From Chlorobaculum sp. MV4-Y (lineage in GTDB: Bacteria; Bacteroidota; Chlorobiia; Chlorobiales; Chlorobiaceae): a stretch of DNA of 64,000 bases. Position 1 is the stretch's first letter. Each line of letters begins with the position of its first letter. Below the pieces are notes generated by a model. It saw nothing but the letters and a program-made list of their open reading frames with translations. It had not been told where the DNA came from and did no database searches. The translations under genes were made by a program, and so were the position numbers. Below are positions 28,418-38,247 of this stretch, piece after piece. The stretch covers positions 2,175,783 through 2,239,782 of the forward strand of contig NZ_CP104202.1 in NCBI RefSeq assembly GCF_025244685.1, written 5' to 3'.

Positions 28418-30826
28418 ATGGCTTCAAAAAGCGCAACCCCTTCGGCCAGGAACAAGACCCTCATCGTTGTCGAGTCTCCATCCAAGGCGAAAACCATCAA
28501 CAAATATCTGGGCGACGATTACACGGTCTACGCTTCAGTCGGTCATATCAAGGACTTGCCGAAAAAAGAGATCGGCATCGACTTTGACAACCACTACGAA
28601 CCGCGCTATGAAGTGATCGCTGGCAAGGAGAAGGTGGTGCGGCAGCTCAAGAAGCTTGCCGGGGAGGCCGACAAGGTGCTGATTGCCACCGACCCTGACC
28701 GCGAAGGCGAGGCCATTGCCTGGCACATCTCCAACGAGATCGAATTCGCCCGCAAGCCGGTATTCCGCGTGCTCTTCAACGAAATCACCAAGAATGCTAT
28801 CGTCGAGGCCATCGGCCATCCGCAGCAGATCGACTACCGGCTCGTGCGCTCGCAGCAGACCCGGCAGGGTCTCGACAAGATCGTCGGCTACAAGATCAGT
28901 CCATTCCTCTGGAATGTTGTCTATCGTGGGCTTTCGGCAGGCCGCGTGCAGTCCGTGGCGCTCCGGCTGATCTGTGAGCGTGAAACGGAGATCGAGGCCT
29001 TTACGCCGCAGGAGTACTGGACGATCTACGCCGACTTCACCACGGAAAATGGGGAGACCTTCCGGACGAAGCTGGTAAAAGTCAAGGGCGAGAAGCCGGA
29101 GATCACCTCCGGCGAGCAGGCCGAAGCGATTGCTGCGGCCATTCAGGGGCGTCTGTTCGCCATCGGCGAGATCGTGCCGAAGGTGATCCAGCGCAAGCAG
29201 CCGCTGCCGTTTACCACCTCGCTGTTGCAGCAGGCCGCCTCGAACCAGCTCGGCTTCGGTTCGCAGAAGACGATGCGCACCGCCCAGCAGCTCTACGAAG
29301 GAATCGAACTGGGCTCGGAGGGCGCGACCGGTCTCATCACCTACATGCGTACCGACTCGACCCGCATCAGCGGCGAGGCAGTTGCTCAGGCGCACGACTA
29401 CATTTCGCAGCAGTTCGGCCCGGAGTACAAGGGTTTCGGCGGCCAGGGCAAGGCGGGCAAGAACGCCCAGGACGCGCACGAAGCGATTCGTCCTACCTCG
29501 GTGACGCGCACGCCCGAATCGCTCCGCCGTCACCTGACGCCCGACCAGTTCAAACTCTACGAACTGATCTGGAAGCGCTTCGTCGCCTCGATGATGGCCC
29601 CGGCCAAGATCGAGCAGACCCGCGTTGATGTGGAGGATCAGAAAAAGGAGTTCGTCTTCCGCGCCACCGGCAACAAGGTACTCTTTCCCGGTTTTTTCCG
29701 TGTCTACGACGACCAGCAGGAGCTCGACTATGAAGCGCAGAAGTCCACCCGTGACGAGCTCGAAAAGGAGCAGATCGTCAAGCTGCCCGAGCGACTTTCT
29801 GTTGACGAGCAACTCAAGATGGCCGAACTTGACCGCCGCCAGAGCTTCACCCGTCCACCAGCCCGCTACACCGAGGCGAGCCTCGTCAAGGAGCTCGACA
29901 ACTACGGCATCGGGCGCCCATCGACCTACGCCTCGATCTTCTCGACCCTTCAGGAGCGGCGATACGTCGAGCTACAGAAGAAGAAGATCATTCCAACCGA
30001 ACTGGGACGTGATGTCTCGGCGATTCTCGTAGCCAATTTTCCTGATCTCTTCAACGTCCGCTTCACGGCGGAGATGGAGGACGAACTCGACAAGGTTGCC
30101 TCAGGCGACGACGAGTATGAAAAGGTGCTCGACAGCTTCTATCGCCCGCTCGAATCGGTTTTGAGCCACCGTAAAAGCGATCCGCTCATTCCGCAGAACC
30201 GCGATGCCGTGCTCTGCGAAAAGTGCGGCAAGGGGCACATGATTGTCAAGTGGACGACCAGCGGCAAGTTTCTCGGCTGCTCGGACTATCCGAAGTGCAA
30301 GAACGTCAAGGCGATCACCACCAACAAGGCCAAGCCGAAGGAGACCGGTGTGCGCTGCCCGGTATGCGGCGAAGGGCACATGCTCTTGCGCAACGGACGG
30401 CTCGGTCCGTTTCTGGCCTGCTCGAACTACCCGAAGTGCAACACCCTGCTCAACCTCAGCAAGCAGCGCCACATCGAGCCAATCAAGACGCCACCCATTA
30501 CCACCGACCTCGCCTGCCCGAAATGCGGCGCGCCTATGTATCTCAGAACCGGCAAACGAGGGTTGTGGCTGGGCTGCTCGAAATTCCCGAAATGCCGAGG
30601 ACGCCTCTCATGGAACACGCTCGATCCGGAGACGCAGGCCCGCTGGGAAAAAGCGATGAACGAGCACATGGCGGCCCATCCGGCCAAAGCCATCACGATG
30701 CTCGACGGCAAGCCCGCGCCGATGAACCTGCCTATCGAAGACATTATCCTCCGTGCCGAGGACGCGGGCCTTATCAGCGCCCCAAGCGAACAGTCGGAGG
30801 CTGAAGCCACGGTAGAGGTCAAATAG
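28418..30826 (+). CDS. topA: DNA topoisomerase I
   Basis: This type IA topoisomerase relaxes negative supercoils. The TOPRIM domain (TLIVVESPSKAKTINKYLG, TDPDREGEAIAWH) comes first. The catalytic Tyr is residue 309 in ITYMRTDSTRIS. Three C-terminal zinc-ribbon motifs follow: CEKCGKGHMIVKW, CPVCGEGHMLLRN and CPKCGAPMYLRT, each with a distal C-x(5)-C pair. ATG 28418 has AGGGAT upstream and gives 802 aa; a longer reading from 28301 is not supported. A terminator follows at 30855. Confidence 0.96.
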   Translation: MASKSATPSARNKTLIVVESPSKAKTINKYLGDDYTVYASVGHIKDLPKKEIGIDFDNHYEPRYEVIAGKEKVVRQLKKLAGEADKVLIATDPDREGEAIAWHISNEIEFARKPVFRVLFNEITKNAIVEAIGHPQQIDYRLVRSQQTRQGLDKIVGYKISPFLWNVVYRGLSAGRVQSVALRLICERETEIEAFTPQEYWTIYADFTTENGETFRTKLVKVKGEKPEITSGEQAEAIAAAIQGRLFAIGEIVPKVIQRKQPLPFTTSLLQQAASNQLGFGSQKTMRTAQQLYEGIELGSEGATGLITYMRTDSTRISGEAVAQAHDYISQQFGPEYKGFGGQGKAGKNAQDAHEAIRPTSVTRTPESLRRHLTPDQFKLYELIWKRFVASMMAPAKIEQTRVDVEDQKKEFVFRATGNKVLFPGFFRVYDDQQELDYEAQKSTRDELEKEQIVKLPERLSVDEQLKMAELDRRQSFTRPPARYTEASLVKELDNYGIGRPSTYASIFSTLQERRYVELQKKKIIPTELGRDVSAILVANFPDLFNVRFTAEMEDELDKVASGDDEYEKVLDSFYRPLESVLSHRKSDPLIPQNRDAVLCEKCGKGHMIVKWTTSGKFLGCSDYPKCKNVKAITTNKAKPKETGVRCPVCGEGHMLLRNGRLGPFLACSNYPKCNTLLNLSKQRHIEPIKTPPITTDLACPKCGAPMYLRTGKRGLWLGCSKFPKCRGRLSWNTLDPETQARWEKAMNEHMAAHPAKAITMLDGKPAPMNLPIEDIILRAEDAGLISAPSEQSEAEATVEVK

Positions 30827-30854
30827 TACCTATAGGTCTATAGGGGCGAATATG

Positions 30855-30885
30855 AAAACGGCTGCCAGGAAAGGCAGCCGTTTTT
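30855..30885. terminator. Terminator between topA and feoB
   Basis: AAAACGGCTGCC (30855-30866) pairs with GGCAGCCGTTTT (30873-30884) around AGGAAA. The T-run on the plus strand and the A-run on the other arm allow it to work for both converging genes. Confidence 0.9.
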
Positions 30886-30918
30886 CGTTTGGGGAGATTG
30901 TGAAAGAAGGGATTCTCC

Positions 30919-33055
30919 TCACATCCACAAGAGCGCCAGCCTGTAGGTGATGAAGGAGGCGATCCAGGCCACCGCGAGCACGTAGGCGGAGTAGAGGAGC
31001 ACCGGCTTCCAGGCGCCGACCTCTTTTTTCATCACGCCAACCGCCGCCACGCAGGGGATGTAGAGCAGCACGAACACCATCAGGCTCAGCGCGGTAGCCT
31101 TGCTGAATCCCGGTTCGCTTCGGAGAATCTCCGAAAGGCTTGTCTCGCCGGTGGCATGGCCTATCGAGAAAATCGTGCCGAGCGTCGAAACCACCACCTC
31201 TTTTGCGGCGAGGCCCGTCACCAGCGAGATTCCGATCCGCCAGTCGAAGCCGAGCGGGCGGATGAGCGGCTCAAGCAGTTTCCCGCTGCGTCCGGCGAGC
31301 GAGTATTCGAGCTGGCTTGCTTCGATGCGAGCTTCGAGCTTCTGCAACTGCTCCGCTTTCAGCCCCGGCGCAACCGCCGCCGCCTCGATCTTCGCCTTTT
31401 CTTGTGCGAGCTCCGCGTCGAGCGCTTGGCTTCGCGGGAAGTTGCTGGCTGCCCAGATCAGGATCACCGCGCCGAGAATCAGCGTTCCTGCTTTTTTCAG
31501 GTACATCACGGCCTTCATCCGCGCCTGGAACACCACCGAGGTGAGCGTCGGCCATCGGTAGGGAGGCAGCTCCATCACGAACGGCTCGGAGTCGCTTTTT
31601 AGCACGGTTGACTTGAGCAGCCACGCCGTCCAGAGGCCGATCATGATGCCGAGCAGGTAGATGCCGAACATCACGTTGGCGGCCATCGCTGGCGGGAAAA
31701 ACGCTCCGGCGAGCAGCACGTACACCGGCAGCTTCGCGCCGCAGCTCATGAAGGGAATCGTCATGATGGTCGCCAGGCGATCCGAGCGGCTTTTGAGCGT
31801 GCGTGTGGCCATGATGGCTGGAATTGAGCAGCCGAAGCCGGTGATCATTGGAATGAACGACTTGCCGTGCAGCCCGAAGCGGTGCATCACCTTGTCGATC
31901 ACGAAGGCAGCGCGAGCCATGTAGCCGGAGGCTTCGAGGAACGACAGCCCCATGAAGAGCAGCACGATGTTTGGCAGAAACACCACCACGCTGCCCACGC
32001 CGGAGATCACGCCGTCAACAAAGATCGAACGCACCATTCCAGCGGGCAGGTGCGGCGCAACCGTTTCCGAAAGCAGGCCGAAGGCATAGGCGATCGCCTC
32101 CATCAGGGGCTTGCCGAGTGTGAAGGTGAGCTGAAAGATCGCCCAGACGACGAGGAAAAAGATTGGCAGCCCGAGCACCCGGTTCAGCACCACCATGTCG
32201 ATGTAGTCGCTCGCCGAGGCCCGCGTCGTCTTCGGCTTGCGCACGCACTCCTGCATCGCGCCGCGCACGAAGGCGTGGCGATCCTCGGTGATGAGCGCTT
32301 CGGGATCGGTGCTGTGCAGAATGCCGCACTCCGTGATCGCCTCCTGCAATGCCAGCTCAATCTTGACCCACACCGGGTATTTCTGCACCTGGGTGTAGAC
32401 CTCACGGTCGTTTTCAAGCAGCTTGATGGCGAGCCACCGGTGGTTCGACGCCGCGTCGAGTTCGCGCTCGTGCGAGAGCATGCCGGCGATTTTGTTGATC
32501 GCCTTTTCAACCTCGGCGCTGAAGGTGATCTTGTTTTTCTGATCTCGATCCGCCCCTCGCTGACGCTGACGATGTGGTCGAGCAGATCATCAAGTCCCTT
32601 GCGGTTGCGCGCGGAGATCGGCACGATGTGGCTGCCCAAGAGCCGTTCGAGCTGGTCGAGATCGATCGAAATGCCCTTTTCCTCGACCTCGTCCATCATG
32701 TTCAGCGCCACGAGCAGATCGAGCTCCATCTCCATGAGCTGCACGGTGAGCATCAGGTTGCGTTCGAGGTTTGTGCCCTCGACCACGTTTACCACCACGT
32801 CGGGCTTTTCGTCGATGATGAAGGGCGGGTCACGATCTCTTCCGGCGAGTATGGCGTCAGCGAGTAGGTGCCCGGCAGATCGACCACGGTAATGCGGTAA
32901 TCGCAGTAATCAAGATAACCTTCGTGCTTTTCGATGGTTACGCCGGGAAAATTGCCCACGCGCTGGTGAGCGCCGGTCAGCGCGTTGAACAGCGACGACT
33001 TGCCCGCATTCGGATTTCCGGCAAGCGCGACCGTGATGGTTTTGTGCTGGCTCAT
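30919..33055 (-). pseudogene. feoB: Ferrous iron transporter FeoB, with two frameshifts
   Basis: FeoB imports Fe2+ across the inner membrane. The G domain starts [20 protein letters not shown] with [10 protein letters not shown] (G3) and LNMMDEVEEKG (NxxD-type G4). The membrane domain has FMGLSFLEASGYMARAAF and IPMITGFGCSIPAIMATR, the Cys-containing gate helix. One break near 32823-32829 needs one more base between VTR and FIIDEKPD. Another needs one more A in the run at 32534-32538. With both restored the length is about 712 aa, normal for FeoB. Sequence error is likely, because the remaining codons show no decay. ATGA-coupled to feoA. Confidence 0.9.
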
Positions 33056-33345
33056 GCTCGTTTCCCGAAACGGTGGCGTCTGCGTAATCCGGGCCCTCCG
33101 TTCGGGTGGCTTTCCACGGCTTCGAGTTTGTTTACCCCAACCCCTTCGGCCTCGTTCCGCCGCATCGTCAGCAGAAGCCCTTTACAACTGATCTCTATGG
33201 GATCCCCAAGCGGGGCGAACCTGAGCACCTCAAGCTCCGTACCTCTTACCAAGCCCAGATCCATGAGCCTACGCCTTATGGCAGGCTCTGCGGCGACCGA
33301 TATTACCTCAGCCCGATCTCCGGCATTCAACTCTGATAACTTCAT
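33052..33345 (-). CDS. feoA: Ferrous iron transport accessory protein FeoA
   Basis: FeoA is a small SH3-like cytoplasmic protein needed for FeoB activity. The 97-residue product has [45 protein letters not shown] and [13 protein letters not shown], the usual FeoA core, plus a basic tail ([12 protein letters not shown]) of about 20 residues. GAGGTATAT precedes the ATG. It overlaps feoB by ATGA. Confidence 0.94.
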   Translation of the reverse strand: MKLSELNAGDRAEVISVAAEPAIRRRLMDLGLVRGTELEVLRFAPLGDPIEISCKGLLLTMRRNEAEGVGVNKLEAVESHPNGGPGLRRRHRFGKRA

Positions 33346-33399
33346 ATATACCTCAGCCCTGTAATAATTTTTGCTCGCCCTCTGAGGGTTTAAATAGAT

Positions 33400-33412
33400 T
33401 TATTTTAAATAA
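33400..33412. promoter_or_regulatory. Candidate iron-responsive operator upstream of feoAB
   Basis: On the minus strand TTATTT-A-AAATAA is a perfect 13-bp palindrome 55 bases before feoA. TATTTAAA occurs twice at a 15-base pitch here, and CCCTC-T-GAGGG (33378-33388) is a second dyad closer to the gene. An AT palindrome before feoAB suggests a Fur- or DtxR-type site; the regulator is not known. Confidence 0.45.
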
Positions 33413-33481
33413 CGAGCTGCTCAGATGAAAAGTTTTCCCGTTTTGATGGCGGGAGGCGATTCCTGAAAAAAAGTTCTGCAA

Positions 33482-33868
33482 TTAATCCTGCCCGTGAGCA
33501 ACTTCGCGGCCAGCAAAAGGAGGCCAGCCCATCGTTTTGCCGCCGATCAGATGCGCATGGATGTGTCCGACGCTTTGCAGGGCGTCTTCGCCATTGTTGA
33601 ACACCAGCCTGTAGCCCGATTCGAGCACGCCGGTCTTCTCGGCCACGATACGTGCGGCAAGCAGAATCTGCGCGGCGATTTCCAAATCGCTATCCTTCAG
33701 ATCGCTTAGCGACCGGATGTGCTCCAATGGAATAATGAGCACATGGACGGGCGCGACCGGGTTGATGTCGTGAAATGCGGCCACGTGGTCATTTTTGTAA
33801 ACCAGATTGGCCGGAATGTGCCCGGTGGCAATCTTGCAGAAAATGCAGTCTGGATCGTAACGTGTCAT
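33482..33868 (-). CDS. HIT-family (histidine triad) nucleotide-binding protein
   Basis: The 128-residue protein begins CIFCKIATGHIPANLVY and ends in the HIT motif HIHAHLIGG, matching the Hint branch (purine nucleoside phosphoramidases such as HinT). VHVLIIPLEHIRSLSDL is the conserved middle. The final WPPFAGREVAHGQD matches the Hint C-terminal loop. The enzyme probably hydrolyses AMP-lysine or aminoacyl-AMP by-products. It ends upstream of feoA on the same strand. Confidence 0.92.
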   Translation of the reverse strand: MTRYDPDCIFCKIATGHIPANLVYKNDHVAAFHDINPVAPVHVLIIPLEHIRSLSDLKDSDLEIAAQILLAARIVAEKTGVLESGYRLVFNNGEDALQSVGHIHAHLIGGKTMGWPPFAGREVAHGQD

Positions 33869-33894
33869 GGTGTTGTCGATTTATGAATGCCGAA

Positions 33895-34392
33895 CTACTG
33901 TTTCTGGATGATAGACAGGCTCATACTGCCACCCGAACCGATAAGCACCACGGTGAAAGCTCCCTTGATTCCTGTCACACTTCCCCGGTCGCCCTCCTTT
34001 TCTGGGACGATCATCGAGGTGGTCTCGAAGCCTTTTGCCTTGAGCGCCGCTTCGTAATCCCGGAGAGCATGTTGCGGTAACCGGTCGATGGCCATGTCCC
34101 AACTGTTTCCTTCAGGCGTTTCGGTTCTGATGATCTTTCTGATTGTGCCGTATAGATACTTCGGCACATCGGCAGGTGCATCATCTGGCCAGGGTTTTAC
34201 CGCATTGGTAATCTCGACCGAACCTTTGCCGGATTCGATCGTGACGGCCGTGGTATTATCGGCAGCCGCTGAAACCGGCTCGGGAGAAGCGTTTTGCTGT
34301 TCAGGCGCCTTTTGGTTGCAGGCTCCGAGGAAACCTGCAAGGATGATGAGGCATAAGCCTCCGGTGGTTTTGCTGAATACCTGCCGGCTCAT
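33895..34392 (-). CDS. Lipoprotein of unknown function
   Basis: From ATG 34392 (with AGGAAA upstream) the 165-residue product has a signal sequence and the lipobox LGAC (KTTGGLCLIILAGFLGAC). A low-complexity linker (PEQQNASPEPVSAAADN) follows. The folded part has TIRKIIRTETPEGNSWDMAIDRL and LRDYEAALKAKGFETTSMIV. No family is recognised. The longer reading from 34434 adds residues before the signal peptide and is not favoured. Confidence 0.65.
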   Translation of the reverse strand: MSRQVFSKTTGGLCLIILAGFLGACNQKAPEQQNASPEPVSAAADNTTAVTIESGKGSVEITNAVKPWPDDAPADVPKYLYGTIRKIIRTETPEGNSWDMAIDRLPQHALRDYEAALKAKGFETTSMIVPEKEGDRGSVTGIKGAFTVVLIGSGGSMSLSIIQKQ

Positions 34393-34602
34393 GATTTTTC
34401 CTGATAGGTGGATGATAACAGCTTCATGCAGCAAATGTAATATAAAAAGAGTGCCGACTGCGGCAACTTCGTGCCGGCGGGTAGCATAACGGCTGTGCGA
34501 TTACTACATTGTCTTCGATAAACTCCGTTAATATTCGTTCCCGCTTCGCCATGCTCCAACAGGCAAAATCCGGAGAACGTATTCAAACAATAGAACCTGA
34601 CG

Positions 34603-35283
34603 ATGATCAAACGACACATAAGCCACATGTTTGGCACAATGATCCCTCTTCTGCTCGCTACCCTGTTCATGGCTGGCTGCAATGGCAACCCCCCGAAGCG
34701 GGTCACCGACATTGACGGCAACACCTACGGGACGGTGAAAATTGGCGAACATGTCTGGATGGCTGAAAACCTGCGAGTGAGCCGTTACCGGAATGGCGAT
34801 CCCATCGCGGAGGTGAAGGCGGGCGCCTCGTGGGCCGCCCAGACGGCCGGAGCGCGATGCTCTTACGATAACAGCCCGGAAAACGGTAAAACCTACGGCT
34901 CGCTCTACAACTGGTATGCCGTCAGCGATCCGAGAGGTCTCGCTCCCGAAGGCTGGCACGTGGCTACCGACAAGGAGTGGCAGGTGTTGGCCGAAGCTCT
35001 CGGCGGCGAACAGGAGGCCGGTGCTGGCCTGAAAGCTCCTGGAGCATGGGGCAATTCATCCGGAGAAACCCAAAGCAGCGGGTTCAATGCCTTGCCCTCC
35101 GGTGCTCGCCGGGATGCCGACGGTGTTTTTCTCATGCTCGGCCAGTTTGCGCGCTTCTGGACCTCCACGCCAGCCAGTAATGGCAAAGCTCTCGCCCGAG
35201 CTCTCGGTTTCTACGACAACGCCCTGCGCGGTGGAGAAGTTGGCCCCAGGAATGGCTTCGCCGTGCGGTGCGTCAAGAATTGA
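34603..35283 (+). CDS. Lipoprotein with Fibrobacter-type (FISUMP) domain
   Basis: The N-terminus ends in the lipobox LFMAGC. VTDIDGNTYGTVKIGEHVWMAENLRVSRYRNG, then YDNSPENGKTYGSLYNWYAV, PEGWHVATDKEW and FWTSTPA and GFAVRCVKN at the end, are the pattern of the FISUMP domain, a C-type-lectin-like fold common in surface lipoproteins of Fibrobacteres, Chlorobi and Bacteroidetes. Length is 226 aa. The role (surface binding) is inference. ATG 34603 is used; ATG 34627 is an alternative. Confidence 0.8.
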   Translation: MIKRHISHMFGTMIPLLLATLFMAGCNGNPPKRVTDIDGNTYGTVKIGEHVWMAENLRVSRYRNGDPIAEVKAGASWAAQTAGARCSYDNSPENGKTYGSLYNWYAVSDPRGLAPEGWHVATDKEWQVLAEALGGEQEAGAGLKAPGAWGNSSGETQSSGFNALPSGARRDADGVFLMLGQFARFWTSTPASNGKALARALGFYDNALRGGEVGPRNGFAVRCVKN

Positions 35284-35304
35284 TGATGTGTACCAAAACG
35301 GCAA

Positions 35305-36267
35305 TTACTCGCTGTTCTCCGTCAAATGCTTTTCTTTTTCTTCTGTCGTCTCCGCTTCAGCGGCGGTGGCGACGAGCACTTCGGCGATGCGGAGGGAGCG
35401 GCGGCACTCTTCGATGTCGGGGCGGCGGTCGGCGAATTTCACGAGGTCGGCCTGGTCAAGCAGCTCGATCAGCTCCTGGCGGATGTTGATCTTGCGGGCG
35501 GCAAGTTCATCGGCGATCTCCTGGGTAACCATTTCCAGCGCGCCGAACTGGTAGCGCTTTTGGAGAAATTCCCGCAGGATATTGCTGAGCGATTCGTATC
35601 CGGCGGCGGGCGGCATTCCTTTGGATATCTGGCGGCGGATGGCGCGGAGTTTCTGGCTGGCAGCGCGAACCGGATCGTCGAGGTGTTGGCGCAACGCGGT
35701 GACGAGCAACTTGACAAAGTATCCGGCAAGCCCCAGCAGCACGAGCACGAGCAGTACCGGCACAAGCAGCCACGTTGGAAACGGCGCGCTGACCGGTGGT
35801 GAAATCGGGCGCAGCTCCGTGACGGTCGAGTCGGTCATGCTCAGCACCGTCACCGAGGCAGAAGGAGTGATAACCAGCCGCTGCGGGCCTGTCGCCGAAC
35901 TGTTGCCGGAGAGCACTGTGAAACCGGGCAGCGGTTTGCGCCCCGAACCGAAAACGGCAAGTTCGGTATCCATCCGGAATTCAGCGCGGCCATCTGGCAG
36001 GGTTTTCGAGAAGGATTTGGTGCCGGTGATCTCGAACGGCGTGCCCTGACCGGTTTTGAGCGAGGCAACAGAAACCGAATCACGCCGGTCGTGCTGTACG
36101 GTAATGACGTAGCGCAGCCGTTCCCCGGCAAAAAGGCTGTCCGGCTCGGCGCTCACTCTCACGTCGGCGGGACGGAGCGTGGCACTTGCGGAGGCCGGAG
36201 GCAGTGCCGTGCCGAGGCAGGCGGCCATAAGCAACGCCGTAAGTTTCGATTTACACCCTGCGCTCAC
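35305..36267 (-). CDS. BatD-like/DUF4381-type membrane protein of the MoxR set
   Basis: The GTG-started 320-residue product has a signal peptide (LTALLMAACLGTALPPASASA), a beta-rich periplasmic part (DVRVSAEPDSLFAGERLRYVITV), one membrane helix (TWLLVPVLLVLVLLGLAGYFVKLL) and a cytoplasmic helical tail (LSNILREFLQKRYQFGALEMVTQEI). This order resembles BatD/DUF4381 proteins encoded beside moxR and DUF58 genes. It overlaps the DUF58 gene by 17 bases. Function is probably in the MoxR-linked envelope system; details are unknown. Confidence 0.7.
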   Translation of the reverse strand: MSAGCKSKLTALLMAACLGTALPPASASATLRPADVRVSAEPDSLFAGERLRYVITVQHDRRDSVSVASLKTGQGTPFEITGTKSFSKTLPDGRAEFRMDTELAVFGSGRKPLPGFTVLSGNSSATGPQRLVITPSASVTVLSMTDSTVTELRPISPPVSAPFPTWLLVPVLLVLVLLGLAGYFVKLLVTALRQHLDDPVRAASQKLRAIRRQISKGMPPAAGYESLSNILREFLQKRYQFGALEMVTQEIADELAARKINIRQELIELLDQADLVKFADRRPDIEECRRSLRIAEVLVATAAEAETTEEKEKHLTENSE

Positions 36268-37165
36268 GGTGACGGAAGAATGTGTTCAGGTCGCCGATGA
36301 TCGACTTGCCGGTATCGAGAAAGACTGCATCGACCTTCATGCGGCTCAGTTGCCGCTGCACCGCCTCGCGCTTCGACCGCTGCTCCTTGGCGTAGCGGGC
36401 GAGAAAAGCGCGGCTTCCGGCATCGATCGTCAGGCGCTCACCCGTCTCCGGATCGACCAGATCGAGCAGTCCGGAATAGGGAAGCTCGTGGTCGAGCGGG
36501 TCGCCGATGTGGATGAGCACGAATTCGTGGCGAGCGTTGAGCAGCTTCATGCCCCGCTCGTACTCCGAGCCGAGCAGGTCGGTGAGCAGAAAAATAATAG
36601 ACTTGCGCTTCTGCGTGCGGCGCAGGAACGAGAGTGCCGCATTGATGTCGGTTTTCCGCCCGCACTGCCGCATCGAGAAGATTTCGTTCAGAATGACCAG
36701 TGCGTGGGCGCGGCCTTTGCGGGGCGGGATGTAGGTCTCGACCTTGTCGCTAAAAACGAGCAGCCCCACCATGTCGTTGTTCTGCACAGCGCTGAAGGCG
36801 AGAATTGCCGAGACTTCGGCGGCAAGCTCCTTTTTCAGCCGTCCGTTGCCGAAGAGCATCGAGCCGGAGCCGTCCAGCACCAGCATCAGGATGCGTTCGC
36901 GTTCCTCGGTGAACATCTTGACGTAGAGATCATTCTTGTGTGCCGAGGTGTTCCAGTCGATGGTGCGTACGTCGTCGCCATACTGGTACTCGCGCACCTG
37001 GCTGAACTCGATGCCGCGCCCCTTGAACGAGGAGTGGTACTCGCCGCTGAACAGCTCGTTGACCAGCCGCCGCGAACGGATTTCGAGCTTGCGCACCATC
37101 GCGGAAAGCTCGCCGGGATCGGGCGCTCCGTTTCGGGCACGGGAGTCGTCAGGGCACCTGGACAT
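36251..37165 (-). CDS. DUF58 / von Willebrand-like protein
   Basis: The 304-residue protein has the DUF58 signature FKGRGIEFSQVREYQYGDDVRTIDWNTSA, followed by a VWA-type domain with the metal-site motif DGSGS (residues 98-102) and later FLLTDLLGSEYERG. Such proteins are partners of MoxR ATPases, possibly as adaptors for client proteins. It overlaps moxR by 17 bases and the BatD-like gene by 17 bases, so the three are one transcription unit. Confidence 0.9.
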   Translation of the reverse strand: MSRCPDDSRARNGAPDPGELSAMVRKLEIRSRRLVNELFSGEYHSSFKGRGIEFSQVREYQYGDDVRTIDWNTSAHKNDLYVKMFTEERERILMLVLDGSGSMLFGNGRLKKELAAEVSAILAFSAVQNNDMVGLLVFSDKVETYIPPRKGRAHALVILNEIFSMRQCGRKTDINAALSFLRRTQKRKSIIFLLTDLLGSEYERGMKLLNARHEFVLIHIGDPLDHELPYSGLLDLVDPETGERLTIDAGSRAFLARYAKEQRSKREAVQRQLSRMKVDAVFLDTGKSIIGDLNTFFRHRERRV

Positions 37166-38147
37166 GTTCGAGAATGTTTCTGATGAAGTCCTCGGCCTTC
37201 ATGTTTTCGGCCTCTGCCTCGTAGCTCGGGCGAACGCGGTGGCGCAGCACCTCATAGACGATGCTCTTGACATCCTCCGGAGTGGCATAGGCGCGGCGCT
37301 GCAAAAAGGCGTGAGCTTTGGAGGCAAGCAGAAGGAAAATCGAGGCTCGTGGCGAAGCCCCGTATTCGATCATCGTCGATAGATTGCCGAGGCCGTAACG
37401 CTCCGGCGAGCGGGTGGCTGTGACCAGATCGATGATGTAGCGCTGCACCCGCTGATCGACGTAGATGCGATCCACCAGGCTTCGCGACCGGAACACCTCT
37501 TCGGGCTGCACAACCGCCGAAACCTCGACGGGCGCCTGCACCGCCGATGCACGCTGCATCACTTCAAGCTCCTCCTCGAAGGTCGGATACTCCACGATCA
37601 CCTTCATCATAAACCGGTCGAGCTGCGCCTCCGGCAGCATGTAGGTTCCTTCGTGCTCGACGGGGTTCTGCGTGGCCAGCACCATGAACGGCTCGCCCAG
37701 CGGGTAGGTGACATCGCCAATCGTCACCTGCTTCTCCTGCATCGCTTCGAGCAGGGCGGACTGCACCTTGGCGGGCGAGCGGTTGATCTCGTCGGCGAGA
37801 ATCACATTGGCGAACACCGGCCCCCTGCGCGGATGGAACTCCATCGTTTTCGGATTGTAGATCATCGTGCCAATCAGGTCGGCGGGCAGCATGTCGGGGG
37901 TGAACTGGATGCGGTGGAACGAGAGGTTCATCGCCGCCGCAAAGGTTCGCACGATAAGCGTCTTGGCAAGACCCGGCACCCCCTCGAGCAGCAGGTGACC
38001 GTTGGCGAGCAGGGCGATGATCACCTTGTCGATGACCGCGCCTTGGCCAATGATGGTGGTGGCAAGCACCTCCCGCGCCCGGTCGATAAAAGCCGACTCC
38101 TCGGCAATCTGCCGTCCAAGCGATGCAAGATCCGTTTCCTGTTTCAT
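37149..38147 (-). CDS. MoxR-family AAA+ ATPase
   Basis: Walker A is GVPGLAKT (residues 56-63), Walker B is VILADEINRSPAKVQ, and sensor-1 is VLATQNPVEHEGTYMLPEAQLDRF. Length is 332 aa. MoxR ATPases act as chaperones that help assemble or activate VWA-domain and envelope proteins. It is the first gene of the moxR-DUF58-BatD-like unit. Confidence 0.94.
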   Translation of the reverse strand: MKQETDLASLGRQIAEESAFIDRAREVLATTIIGQGAVIDKVIIALLANGHLLLEGVPGLAKTLIVRTFAAAMNLSFHRIQFTPDMLPADLIGTMIYNPKTMEFHPRRGPVFANVILADEINRSPAKVQSALLEAMQEKQVTIGDVTYPLGEPFMVLATQNPVEHEGTYMLPEAQLDRFMMKVIVEYPTFEEELEVMQRASAVQAPVEVSAVVQPEEVFRSRSLVDRIYVDQRVQRYIIDLVTATRSPERYGLGNLSTMIEYGASPRASIFLLLASKAHAFLQRRAYATPEDVKSIVYEVLRHRVRPSYEAEAENMKAEDFIRNILEHVQVP

Positions 38148-38209
38148 GGGTGAGAGATGAATATTCGGGTGCTTTCAGTGAACAATGTGGACATTATGGA
38201 CGAGGTGAA

Positions 38210-38242
38210 CAACTATCAATTATCAACTATCAATTATCAACT
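38210..38242. repeat. Tandem 14-bp repeat, 2.4 copies
   Basis: CAACTATCAATTAT occurs twice back to back and then begins a third time (CAACT). It lies between moxR and the small membrane gene. The AT-rich unit contrasts with its surroundings. Nothing suggests a coding role. Confidence 0.7.
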
Positions 38243-38247
38243 GCTTC

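Noticed and set aside
28535..29812. 425-codon minus-strand frame opposite topA
   Set aside because: Antisense shadow of a clear topoisomerase.
38210..38242. 14-bp tandem repeat as an origin iteron or CRISPR remnant
   Set aside because: Only 2.4 copies, no DnaA-type boxes and no spacers; it is reported only as a simple repeat.
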